A stretch of 64,000 bases of DNA from Irregularibacter muris. GTDB lineage: Bacteria; Bacillota; Clostridia; Eubacteriales; Garciellaceae. A program made the position numbers and the translations under genes. Location of the stretch: positions 186,001 to 250,000 of the forward strand of contig NZ_JANKAS010000003.1 in NCBI RefSeq assembly GCF_024622505.1, in the 5' to 3' direction. The stretch's first letter is position 1; each line of letters opens with the position of its first letter. The notes beneath the pieces are model-generated. The model was not told the origin of the DNA. It was given only the letters and a program-made list of their open reading frames with translations, and searched no databases. Positions 52,199-60,702 of the stretch are shown here, piece by piece.

Positions 52199-53860
52199 TT
52201 ACTTTTCTATATAAACATGTTTTAATTCATATGCTGGTCCACCGGCTTCAATACTAAGGCCTTTTACATAACTTTGTAAATAATTACTTGCAACATTGAA
52301 GGTTAAAGGAGCGATCCCTGCTTTATCCGCAATTAAGATTTTTTCTGCTTCTTTAAACATCTCAAGCCTCTTACCCATGTCTAATTCAGTGCTAGCTTTT
52401 TTTACCAACTCATCATACTGACTGTCGGAGAAAAAGGCTGAGTTATTTCCATCTCCTGTGATAAATAAGCCCATAAAGGTCATAGGATCGTTATAATCCG
52501 CTCCCCATCCAGTTTGAGCTACTTGATAAGTTCCCTTCATGATCATAGTATTGAAGGTTGCACCATCACTGGCCGTGTCAATATTCACTTTAACATTGAG
52601 ATTTTCTTCCCATTGACTTTGATAGAATTCACCGATTACTCTTGTATCTGCATCAGCATTTCTTTGAAGGAAGGTTACCTCAATTTGCTTATCAGGGTCT
52701 AATCCTAGTTCTTGTAATCCTTGCTTTAATAATTCTTTAGGATCTTGGTTCTTTAGTGCCTTTAAGGGCTCTTCAACTGCTTCTCGAAATACTTCATCTC
52801 CATTGTTCAAACCATAGGGAACAAATGCATAGGCAGCCTGATCCTTTTTGGTAACATTCTTTACATATCCATCTCTATCCAATGCTAATGAGAAGGCTAA
52901 TCTTACTTTTTCATTGGTAAAAATTTTATTTGGATCATTATTGTTAAAGGCTATATAGCCTACACTTGGATAATATCCTTTTATAGAGGTTACTTCACCT
53001 TTATCAATTCTATCCTCTAGCATATCTGAATACTCTTGTTTAACATTTTGTATTAAATCTAAGCTCTGGCCATCAAACATTTGTTGTCGTGTTGCTTCCT
53101 CAGGTACTAAATGGATATTTGCGGTATCCAGCTTTACCGATTCAGCATCCCAATAGTTTTCATTTTTCTTTAAAACAATCTTTGAACCTTTCACCCATTG
53201 ATCGATAACAAAGGGACCTGAATAGACTACTTGTTGAGGATCTGTGCCATAAGCATCCCCAGCCTTTTCCACCATATCTTGTCTCAGGGGTAGAAGATTA
53301 ACAAAATTCATTAGTTGAAGAAAATAGGGTGTTGGCTCATTTAAAGTAAATTCTAAAGTCTTCTCATCTATAGCTTTCACTCCTATATCTTCGGCTTTCC
53401 CTTTGTTTGTATTATATGCTTCTCCACCCTTTATCATATAAAAGATCCCTGCATTTGGGCAGGCTACTTCAGGTTCGAAAAGCCTCCTAACCGCATACAC
53501 ATAATCATCGGCGGTAACCTTTTGTCCATCTGACCAAGAATAATCTCTTAAATGAAAGGTCCATGTAAGGCCATCTTCAGAGTTTTCCCATTTTTCTGCG
53601 CCCGCTGCTACTAACTTTTTATCTTCCAATCTTACTAAGCCTTCTTGGGTTTCTTGGGCTACTGTGTTGGATGCAGAATCGGCTAATTTTGATGTATCAA
53701 GGGATGCTGGATCCTGGGTTGTTGCTACATTAATTACTTGTGGAGTATTGCCTCCCGAAGAATTTGTTTCGGTGTCCTTACCTCCTCCACATCCTGTCAG
53801 GATAGTAGCTAGCACTAAAGCTGTTGCCAGTGTAATTGCCAAGTGTTTCTTTTTTCTCAT
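52199..53860 (-). CDS. oppA: Oligopeptide-type extracellular binding lipoprotein (OppA)
   Basis: Substrate-binding lipoprotein, 553 residues, SBP family 5. The signal peptide (residues 1-24) ends in the lipobox LTGC. A Ser/Gly/Thr linker follows, then the binding domain: TQDPASLDTSKLADSASN, GLTWTFHLRDYSWSDGQKVT, YVYAVRRLFEP, GPFVIDQWVKGSKIVLKKNE. It resembles DppE/OppA peptide-binding proteins; family 5 members can also bind oligosaccharides. Co-transcribed with an aminopeptidase and an alpha-mannosidase, so glycopeptides are possible ligands. Confidence 0.93.
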   Translation of the reverse strand: MRKKKHLAITLATALVLATILTGCGGGKDTETNSSGGNTPQVINVATTQDPASLDTSKLADSASNTVAQETQEGLVRLEDKKLVAAGAEKWENSEDGLTWTFHLRDYSWSDGQKVTADDYVYAVRRLFEPEVACPNAGIFYMIKGGEAYNTNKGKAEDIGVKAIDEKTLEFTLNEPTPYFLQLMNFVNLLPLRQDMVEKAGDAYGTDPQQVVYSGPFVIDQWVKGSKIVLKKNENYWDAESVKLDTANIHLVPEEATRQQMFDGQSLDLIQNVKQEYSDMLEDRIDKGEVTSIKGYYPSVGYIAFNNNDPNKIFTNEKVRLAFSLALDRDGYVKNVTKKDQAAYAFVPYGLNNGDEVFREAVEEPLKALKNQDPKELLKQGLQELGLDPDKQIEVTFLQRNADADTRVIGEFYQSQWEENLNVKVNIDTASDGATFNTMIMKGTYQVAQTGWGADYNDPMTFMGLFITGDGNNSAFFSDSQYDELVKKASTELDMGKRLEMFKEAEKILIADKAGIAPLTFNVASNYLQSYVKGLSIEAGGPAYELKHVYIEK

Positions 53861-53975
53861 AGAAATGTACCCCCTTTAATTTTGGTATATTTAAATATCA
53901 ATACATCCCCTTTAAAGCCCATACAGATACGGATAATCCTGATGTATAAAGTGGTGTATTAAAATATTTAACAAA

Positions 53976-54995
53976 TTATACATATTGCTTTTCAGTGGTA
54001 AACTGAAATGTGCTTTCAGAAAACTTCCATAATAAATCTACACAAGCATTTACATCTTCCATACTGACGATGCCATTGGGGCTATGACCATATCTTGTAG
54101 GGATAGATATCCCTAAAGCTTTGACCCCGCAGTTGGATTTATTTATAGCTCCAGCGTCTGTTCCGCCTCCTGCAAGAGCATCTAATTGATATTTAATATT
54201 ATTTTTTTCAGCACATTGAACCATGGTTTTCACCAGTTCTTCATCACATATTACTGAGCTATCCATTACTTTAATGGCTGCTCCACCACCAATGACTGCA
54301 TTTCCATCGGTATCTGTTGGCACATCAAAGGATCCAGTTATATCAACGGCTATCCCTAAATCAGGATTTATTCTTTCTGCTGCTACCGTAGCCCCAATTA
54401 GTCCTACTTCCTCTTGGACGGAAAACACAAAATAAATATCATGATAGGGATCTTTAACCTTTTTTAAGGCCTCTATTAATATGTAGCAACCTATTCTATC
54501 GTCTATAGCCTTTGCGGTTACACAATGATTATGAAGCTCTTTATATTCTCCCATATAGGATGCGGGCTCCCCTATGGAAACATACTTTAATGCATCTTCT
54601 TTTGAAACAGCACAGATATCAACATAAAGCTTATGAATATCTGTGGCTCCTACTTTATCCATCTTCTCAAAAGAACTTATTGTGCCACAGGTGCCATTTT
54701 TAAATTGCACCCTATTCATAAAGGAAACCTGTGGAGATATTCCTCCAACTTTCTTGACCTTTACAAAGCCTTTGTCGGTTACTCCTAATACGCCAAAGCC
54801 TATTTCATCCATATGGCTTGACACCATTATCTTTTTCTTTTCCTCTCCAATACCTCTTTTTAAGGCGATGACATTGCCTATAGCATCTATTTTAAGTTCA
54901 TCCACACAAGCCTTTATATTTTCTATAATGATATTGGCTATCTCTTTCTCAAAGCCACTGACCCCAAATGCTTGAGTTAATTCTTTTAGCAACAT
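53976..54995 (-). CDS. M42-family metallo-aminopeptidase
   Basis: Cytoplasmic dinuclear metal aminopeptidase (PepA/TET/FrvX group; some members act as endoglucanases in name only). The 339 residues show the metal ligands and catalytic residues: VSSHMDEIGFGVLG (His), KAIDDRIGCYIL (Asp), FVFSVQEEVGLIGA (catalytic Glu-Glu), AVDITGSF (Asp) and RYGHSPNGI (His). It lies 26 bp after the GH38 gene and before oppA, consistent with digestion of imported peptides. No signal peptide. Confidence 0.93.
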   Translation of the reverse strand: MLLKELTQAFGVSGFEKEIANIIIENIKACVDELKIDAIGNVIALKRGIGEEKKKIMVSSHMDEIGFGVLGVTDKGFVKVKKVGGISPQVSFMNRVQFKNGTCGTISSFEKMDKVGATDIHKLYVDICAVSKEDALKYVSIGEPASYMGEYKELHNHCVTAKAIDDRIGCYILIEALKKVKDPYHDIYFVFSVQEEVGLIGATVAAERINPDLGIAVDITGSFDVPTDTDGNAVIGGGAAIKVMDSSVICDEELVKTMVQCAEKNNIKYQLDALAGGGTDAGAINKSNCGVKALGISIPTRYGHSPNGIVSMEDVNACVDLLWKFSESTFQFTTEKQYV

Positions 54996-55021
54996 AAATT
55001 CTACCTCCTCTTTTGATAACC

Positions 55022-58000
55022 TTATTTAAAGTGAATTCGAAATGTTTTAATTTCATATGGATTGATCTGAAAGTCCATTTTATTGTTATGACTTTTCGCC
55101 GTACCTATTGTATTCTCCAATAAATCACATTCGTAAGCAACTTTTATTTCGTTATTGAAGCTTACTTGGATCTTTTCTTTCATGTTCTTATATTCATAAA
55201 ATCTTACGATTACTCCATCCCCTGTTTCAGCTTTCTTCACCACTTCTGCAATACAATTGGGTTTATTGATTTTTAATAAGGACATTTGGCTTGGCAATAT
55301 TCCTTCATGCTCTTCTTCCACTACGGTATGCATAGGTACATTCAGGTTATAAGCCATTTCTTGGGTCTTTGCTTCCTTCCAAGTATTTTTGTGGGGATAG
55401 ATGGAATAGGTAAACTCATGGATCCCCAGATCTGCCTCAGGATTTGGATAGGTTCCTGCTTTTATTAATGTCAGCCTCATCATCCCATCCTTTATGTCGT
55501 AGCCGTATTTGCAATCATTTAATAGGCTTACACCATATGCTCCTTCAGATAAGTCCGCCCATTTATGTCCACATGTTTCAAATTGAGCGACCTCCCAGCT
55601 TGTATTGTTATGTGTTGGTCTTTCTATATTTCCATATTGTATTTCATAGGTTGCCTTACTTGAGTTCACATCAATTGGAAAGGCTACTTTCAGAAGGATA
55701 TTTTTTTCCTTCCAATCTACACAGTTTTTGAAATCTATGCGGGGGATATCTCTATAGAAATAGATATATTGTGCTAAAGTGGAGTCACAAAAGTTTCGTT
55801 CAATCTTGATGCAATATCTTATTGGGCCCTTTTCAATTACCTCTACCTGCTTTACATCATTTACTTCCCACATTTTCTTCTTATAATAGATATCGATATC
55901 CCAGTTTTCCCAATTCATTGGCCTGTCTTCAAAGGCCTGTAAAACATTAGCCCTCTTGTTTTCTTTAATAACTTCTCTTTCATTTTTTTTATCATATAAT
56001 GAGGTGATGTTATATTTTTCATCAAAGCTCACCTTGAAATACTGATTTTCAAACTCCTTATCTAGGTTTGTCTCCTCCCTAGGAGTTTTTACATTTTGGT
56101 CGACTATGCTATAGGTCTTATAACCTTTGGAGGGAACCTTTTCTGCATAAAAGATGAACTTCTTCCCATGATCTATTTCTTGTATTTCAATATTTTTTCC
56201 CTCTACTTCCTTTAGGCCTTGTACCTTCATTCCCTTGGGTATAGTGACTTCTACAATATCATCTCTGTCGTGGGATAAAGTATTAAATACGACAATAGAT
56301 TTTTCTTTTAAATCAATCTTTGAAGTGATTTGCTTCAAAGAGTCCTTCACCAACTCCTGTCCCCCCTCCATAGCTTCTTGGTATTGTTGATGGGATTCAT
56401 CATAAACCTGCTTTATAGAGGAACCTGGTATAATATCATGAAACTGATTGACAAGAATTGTTTTCCAACCTTTTTTCATTTCTTTTTCTGGATACACTCC
56501 CCCTGAGAGCATGTTTAAGGTTGCAAGCATTTCTGCATCCTGGTATAAAAATTCACTTTTCCTATTGTATCTTTTATTTTTTGCCATAGAAGTATAGGTC
56601 CCCCTATGATATTCCAGATATAGTTCACCAACCCAAGTGGGAATATCTTCTTTTTCCATGACCTTTGCGTATAATCTATCAAAATAATCGGTTTCAAAAC
56701 CGATTTGTACCCTTGGGCATCCTGGAATTCCGTATTTCAACCTTCTGGCATTTTCAAGCATTTCCTTTGTAGGTCCTCCGCCTCCGTCTCCATAACCAAA
56801 GAGCATTAAGGTTTCTTCTGATATATCCTTATTTTGATATCGTTTCCAAGTTCCCATGACTTGATTGGCATTAATTATGCCTGTATAGGTGGTCTTATTA
56901 TTGGACTCACTAAAGGTCACCGCTTCACCTTGTTTCTTATAATCACTGGTTGTAACCAAATGAGTAAAAACTTCACTTCCATCTATTCCACGCCACATGA
57001 AAGTGTCATTGGGTATGACATTAAATTGATTCCAATCAAGTTTTGTGGTCATAAAATATTTAATGCCACTTTTCCTAAGGATTTGGGGAAGTGCAGCACT
57101 ATATCCAAAGACATCGGGAAGCCAAAGGGATTTGCTCTCTATTCCGAACTCATCCATAAAAAATTGATGTCCCCATATAATTTGTCGTATAAGGGATTCT
57201 CCAGAGGGTATATTGCAATCTGGCTCTATCCACATTGCTCCATCTATTTCCCAAACTTTTTCCTTCACCTTATTTTTAATTTCTTTATAAAGTTCTGGTT
57301 CATTTTCTTTTATGTACTCATATAACTGGGGCTGGCTGGACATAAATTTATATTCTGGATATTGCTTCATGAGATTTAAAACCGTAGAAAAACTTCTGAT
57401 GGTTTTTTCTTTTGTTTGACTAATTGTCCATAACCAAGCAATATCTAAATGGGTATGGCCTATTGCCGTTACGACAGGACCCTCGTAATTAATGTCAGAA
57501 TAAAACTCTTTTTTCAGATAATCGTTTGCAACCTCAATAGATTGATAAAATTCATGGGAATAAATCTTCCTCAGATCAAGCCTATCAATAGCTTTTTCAA
57601 GCTTAGTCAAAATTCGAATCTTGTTCTCATCATTATCTTCTAACAATTTCACTACCGACAACGGAACATTTAAATTATAGTAAATCTCTTCAATCTTTTT
57701 ATCCAATAGGCTTATTTCAGTCACTATTGCATGTTTACTATTCTCAAGTCCGCTATATCCTAAAAAGGCTATGGAATATTCTTTATGGGCCTTGGCACAT
57801 TCACTGATCAAGACTTCACGATGGTTTACATCTAAACCTTGCACAAGTTTTCCATCAACATAAAACAGAAATTGTGGGTTTGTTGCATCCCAAAGGCCTT
57901 CACGACCTGTAGTTATTCTAAATACTATGGTCTTGCCTTCAAATCTTTCAGGTATTTTCACCCTTGCCCGGAACCATTGGTGCTTATCATATCCCCCCCA

Positions 58001-58171
58001 CAGGCTGCCAGTTATATATTCACTCCAATTTTCATCCTCTAACTCTTTATCTTCTCCCCCTGGAAATTTCCCTTCACAAACCCTATATTTAAGAATGGGC
58101 TCAAAATCTGGATAAATTGCTTTTTCTAAATCCTTTACTATTCTTTCAACTCTTTCAATTCCAAATACCAT
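55022..58171 (-). CDS. GH38 alpha-mannosidase (1049 residues)
   Basis: Cytoplasmic retaining alpha-mannosidase, first structural gene of the opp operon. Residues 1-215 form the N-terminal domain with a beta-jelly-roll-like part (QWFRARVKIPERFEGKTIV); AIGHTHLDIAWLWTISQT carries zinc ligands; KVWEIDGAMWIEPDCNIPSG and SLWLPDVFGYSAALPQI the catalytic Asp; NQFHDIIPGSSIKQVYDES another zinc His. It has no signal peptide. Same architecture as the enzyme at 44585. An operator-like sequence shared with the regulator gene lies 55-68 bp upstream of its start codon. Confidence 0.95.
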   Translation of the reverse strand: MVFGIERVERIVKDLEKAIYPDFEPILKYRVCEGKFPGGEDKELEDENWSEYITGSLWGGYDKHQWFRARVKIPERFEGKTIVFRITTGREGLWDATNPQFLFYVDGKLVQGLDVNHREVLISECAKAHKEYSIAFLGYSGLENSKHAIVTEISLLDKKIEEIYYNLNVPLSVVKLLEDNDENKIRILTKLEKAIDRLDLRKIYSHEFYQSIEVANDYLKKEFYSDINYEGPVVTAIGHTHLDIAWLWTISQTKEKTIRSFSTVLNLMKQYPEYKFMSSQPQLYEYIKENEPELYKEIKNKVKEKVWEIDGAMWIEPDCNIPSGESLIRQIIWGHQFFMDEFGIESKSLWLPDVFGYSAALPQILRKSGIKYFMTTKLDWNQFNVIPNDTFMWRGIDGSEVFTHLVTTSDYKKQGEAVTFSESNNKTTYTGIINANQVMGTWKRYQNKDISEETLMLFGYGDGGGGPTKEMLENARRLKYGIPGCPRVQIGFETDYFDRLYAKVMEKEDIPTWVGELYLEYHRGTYTSMAKNKRYNRKSEFLYQDAEMLATLNMLSGGVYPEKEMKKGWKTILVNQFHDIIPGSSIKQVYDESHQQYQEAMEGGQELVKDSLKQITSKIDLKEKSIVVFNTLSHDRDDIVEVTIPKGMKVQGLKEVEGKNIEIQEIDHGKKFIFYAEKVPSKGYKTYSIVDQNVKTPREETNLDKEFENQYFKVSFDEKYNITSLYDKKNEREVIKENKRANVLQAFEDRPMNWENWDIDIYYKKKMWEVNDVKQVEVIEKGPIRYCIKIERNFCDSTLAQYIYFYRDIPRIDFKNCVDWKEKNILLKVAFPIDVNSSKATYEIQYGNIERPTHNNTSWEVAQFETCGHKWADLSEGAYGVSLLNDCKYGYDIKDGMMRLTLIKAGTYPNPEADLGIHEFTYSIYPHKNTWKEAKTQEMAYNLNVPMHTVVEEEHEGILPSQMSLLKINKPNCIAEVVKKAETGDGVIVRFYEYKNMKEKIQVSFNNEIKVAYECDLLENTIGTAKSHNNKMDFQINPYEIKTFRIHFK

Positions 58172-58225
58172 AGACTATTGCCACGACCTTTCCCGTTAAA
58201 TTCAATACGTTAAAACAAGCTAGAT

Positions 58226-58239
58226 GCTATCAGCTATCA
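58226..58239 (-). promoter_or_regulatory. Candidate FadR-family operator, site 2
   Basis: TGATAGCTGATAGC on the minus strand, matching the site at 59112-59125 in 13 of 14 positions. It lies about 10 bp downstream of a TATAAT (58255-58250), 55 bp before the GH38 start codon, where bound protein would block transcription. Confidence 0.6.
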
Positions 58240-58249
58240 TATAGGTTGC

Positions 58250-58255
58250 ATTATA
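58250..58255 (-). promoter_or_regulatory. -10 element of an internal promoter before the GH38 gene
   Basis: Perfect TATAAT on the minus strand in the 205-bp gap between the regulator and the GH38 gene. The -35 region is poor. Its distance from the operator mirrors the arrangement at the regulator's own promoter. Confidence 0.45.
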
Positions 58256-58299
58256 AATACAAGCTTTATTGATTTTTAAGGCCCCTCCCTCTACAGATT

Positions 58300-58375
58300 G
58301 GGATTTCAGATGCTTTTTCTTTAGGTGGGGTAGGGTCCCCACCTGAAATCTCCATATTCAGCTTTAGCTGGATGA
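58300..58375 (-). other. Nested stem-loops after the FadR-family gene
   Basis: On the minus strand an inner stem AGGTGGGG/CCCCACCT is enclosed by GGAGATTTCAG and CTGAAATCCC arms, with a further small hairpin CAGCTAAAGCTG just after the stop codon. There is no T-run after the outer stem. It may act as a partial terminator or mRNA-processing site between regulator and structural genes. Confidence 0.45.
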
Positions 58376-58376
58376 G

Positions 58377-59081
58377 TTACTCATTGGTTTTATAAACTTT
58401 CTGATTGGCTGATTTAACGTCCTTGTATATCATCCCAATGATTTTATCATTAATTGCTTGTGCTTTTTTAACATTTCTTTCTCTTATGTTTTTAAAGAGC
58501 TCTTCATGTAGTGGCATCGTATCTGTAAAAGGATCCTTCATCCCTAAAGGGAATTCCCACAACTTGTTTAGAAGTTCATCTATGGAATTTATTAACTGTT
58601 TCATTATTCGATTATGACAACTATTATGTATAGCTATATGAAACTGTTTATCCTCAATATTTTGTCTTTCACCTCTGTGGTATTTATCCATAATCACTTT
58701 CAAAATTTTTTCAATTTCATCCAGTTCTTCTTCAGTTGCATTTTGGATGACTAGGTGTATGATTTCTTTTTCTAGAACCCTTCTCACCTCTAAAAGCTCT
58801 AGTAGTGATTCTTTTTCTCTCCCAAATTCTATTTCAGCAGATATGGCATTTAAAGATCCATCCTTTACAAAGACACCCCTACCATTAACAACCTCTAGAA
58901 CATTTTTAGCTTCCAAGGTTTTAATCGCCTCTCTAATTGAGGATCTGCTGACACCCAAAATCTTGATGAGATCTACCTGAGAGGGAAGTTTATCTCCATT
59001 CCTTAAATTGTTCTTTTCGATATATTGTTTAATATATTCAATAATTTCTGATTGTAGTGGTACCCTTTTTATCACGTTCAT
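58377..59081 (-). CDS. GntR-type regulator, FadR subfamily
   Basis: Transcription repressor of 234 residues. The N-terminal winged helix-turn-helix (about 10-75) reads LPSQVDLIKILGVSRSSIREAIKTLEAKNVLEVVNGRGVFV; shown here in parts: PSQVDLIKILGVSRSSIREA. The C-terminal helical FCD domain has metal-binding-type residues (about Asp 120s, HIAIHNSCHN and LHEELFKNIRERN). I start at ATG 59081, with GTGAGG upstream; an in-frame ATG 66 bp earlier overlaps the -10 element. It heads the GH38-M42-opp operon and probably represses it in the absence of an imported sugar or its product. Confidence 0.9.
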   Translation of the reverse strand: MNVIKRVPLQSEIIEYIKQYIEKNNLRNGDKLPSQVDLIKILGVSRSSIREAIKTLEAKNVLEVVNGRGVFVKDGSLNAISAEIEFGREKESLLELLEVRRVLEKEIIHLVIQNATEEELDEIEKILKVIMDKYHRGERQNIEDKQFHIAIHNSCHNRIMKQLINSIDELLNKLWEFPLGMKDPFTDTMPLHEELFKNIRERNVKKAQAINDKIIGMIYKDVKSANQKVYKTNE

Positions 59082-59111
59082 ATATACCTCACTTATCAAT
59101 ATTATCCCATG

Positions 59112-59125
59112 GCTATCGGCTATCA
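59112..59125 (-). promoter_or_regulatory. Candidate FadR-family operator, site 1
   Basis: TGATAGCCGATAGC on the minus strand lies 7-20 bp downstream of the inferred transcription start of the regulator gene, in the leader. It is a tandem of TGATAGC-like units and recurs at 58226-58239. The position fits autorepression. Confidence 0.6.
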
Positions 59126-59138
59126 GACAGCTATTTTC

Positions 59139-59166
59139 ATTATACATGATTCTACTGTAAAATCAA
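59139..59166 (-). promoter_or_regulatory. Promoter of the FadR-family regulator and opp operon
   Basis: TTGATT (59166-59161) and a perfect TATAAT (59144-59139) are separated by 16 bp, on the minus strand, about 58 bp before the ATG at 59081. Confidence 0.7.
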
Positions 59167-59445
59167 TATATTTATATAATATTTAGGGGTTTGACTTGCA
59201 AATATTTTAAGACAAATTTCAATATTTTTTGTGCTGCTGTTTATCTATAGGGAAAAAGTTGAATTCTTAATAAAAAATACTAAGAGATTGCTTTTGCAGT
59301 AGATACTCTAAACTTTCCAATGAATGTAGATGTTCAATCCGCTTGAAAGCTTGGTTATTTGACCATAGGGAGTGTACTATCCTTTAATAGATAAAACCAA
59401 AAAGAGAGAAATCCCAAAGAACTTCTTCTCTTCTCTTCAATATCT

Positions 59446-60303
59446 CTATAAACTTTTCCGTGCCAATAGTAATCCTCCCATAATTCCCGCATTATTTCCT
59501 AAGGAAGGTCTTACGATATATGAATGGATATCTGGTATTTCTACATAATTAGCCAATAAAGTCGTAAACTCCTTCTTTACTAAATCAAGCATTTGGATTT
59601 GGCTCATCACCCCACCGCCTAAGATAATTTTTTCTGGTCTTAGAATGAGGGTATAGTCTACCAAGGCCTGGGCCAAATAGTAGGCAAGAATTTGCCAGAT
59701 TTCATGATCAGCATCTATTTCTTGGGCTTTTATGCCATATCTTTTCTCCACAGACGGTCCGGCGGCAAGTCCTTCAAGACAATTTCTATGATAAGGACAC
59801 CAGCCTTCAAAATCATCTTTTTGATGGGGTTTAACCAAAATATGTCCCATTTCGGGATGTCCAAATCCTTCCACAAATCTTCCATTCATGATAGCTCCTC
59901 CACCTATTCCGGTGCCTACGGTGAGATAAATACAACTATCATTATTGGCGGCACTGCCTACTTCATATTCTCCCAAGCAGGCGGCGTTGACATCGGTGGT
60001 CCATCCCATAGGAAGAGGATAGTGTTTCTTCATCTCCCCAAGAAAATCAAAATTCTTCCAGGCAAGTTTAGGGGTGGAAGTGACATAACCGTATTTTTTT
60101 GAATGCTTATTGATATCAATAGGCCCAAAGGAGCCTATGCCTATGGCTTTTAAATCCTCATAGGTATCAAAGAAGTGAAAGACTTTTTCTAGGGTTTCCT
60201 CTGGAGTGGTCGTGGGAAAGGAAACTCTTTCTATAATATTTAAATCCTCATCACTTACTGCACAGACAAATTTTGTTCCGCCAGCTTCGATAGCACCTAA
60301 CAT
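59446..60303 (-). CDS. ROK-family fructokinase
   Basis: ATP-dependent hexose kinase of the ScrK/GmuE branch, 285 residues. The ATP-binding start MLGAIEAGGTKFVCAV, sugar-binding TTDVNAACLGEYEVGSA, VGTGIGGGAI, the base HPEMGHI and the zinc motif WCPYHRNCLEGLAAGPS identify the family. The catalytic Asp is in TTDVN. B. subtilis GmuE belongs to a glucomannan operon, so fructose or mannose may be the substrate. Monocistronic; its upstream region contains the toxin-deleted toxin-antitoxin copy. Confidence 0.93.
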   Translation of the reverse strand: MLGAIEAGGTKFVCAVSDEDLNIIERVSFPTTTPEETLEKVFHFFDTYEDLKAIGIGSFGPIDINKHSKKYGYVTSTPKLAWKNFDFLGEMKKHYPLPMGWTTDVNAACLGEYEVGSAANNDSCIYLTVGTGIGGGAIMNGRFVEGFGHPEMGHILVKPHQKDDFEGWCPYHRNCLEGLAAGPSVEKRYGIKAQEIDADHEIWQILAYYLAQALVDYTLILRPEKIILGGGVMSQIQMLDLVKKEFTTLLANYVEIPDIHSYIVRPSLGNNAGIMGGLLLARKSL

Positions 60304-60370
60304 AAAATCCCTCCAATCGATTATTCCTATAAATGATAAATTTTAATAGTATCTTTTCTGTCATAAAAGC

Positions 60371-60600
60371 TTTTTTAAAATTTTGTTTATTTCCCCTTTA
60401 ACTATGATATAATAATAAAAAGGTAATCGGCACCGCACAGTGCGGTTGACACAAAGTGGTTATTTAATTTTAATCACTCTGCATGGCAGTGCAGGGTGAT
60501 TACTTTTTTTGTTCCTTATTCCTATCTAAATAGGAGAGAAGTGGTAGCCACACCCTGCTTTTGTCCGATTACCTTATGCCTATTCTACCAAATATTATAA
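60371..60600. repeat. Type I toxin-antitoxin element, toxin-deleted copy
   Basis: Aligns with 38091-38413 over its whole length except for an internal gap of about 91 bp, equivalent to 38260-38350, which removes the ribosome binding site and first 20 codons of the toxin. The last 12 codons (reading DRNKEQKK and a stop) are still recognisable. The junction lies at a short AGA repeat. Both flanking inverted GGTAATCGG sequences remain. Confidence 0.8.
60418..60510 (+). ncRNA. Orphan antisense RNA of the toxin-deleted copy
   Basis: The promoter (TTGTTT at 60383, TATAAT at 60408), the 5' hairpin with compensatory changes (CCGCA-CAG-TGCGG) and the terminator AATCACTCTGCA/TGCAGGGTGATT with its T-run are all preserved. 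The RNA could still be made and might act on the intact toxin mRNA of the first copy. Confidence 0.6.
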
Positions 60601-60702
60601 AAAGTTTCTATGAATTTTTATCAATATAGAAGGAAATGTCTATCTAGGCTCAAGATCTTAAAAATGCTCCTTCCTACCTTTCCCCTTCTACAGACAAGTC
60701 TT

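Larger units (their letters stand above)
59082..59445. other. Intergenic region: FadR-family promoter and ROK terminator
   Basis: Contains the regulator promoter and operator on the left. A weak stem (AAGAGA/TCTCTT) followed by TTTTTGG on the minus strand at about 59398-59440 may end the ROK gene. The rest has no recognised feature. Confidence 0.5.
60304..60702. other. Intergenic region holding the toxin-deleted TA copy
   Basis: Consists mainly of the second copy of the type I toxin-antitoxin element (60371-60600). Beyond it, 60601-60702 shows nothing recognisable. Confidence 0.7.
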
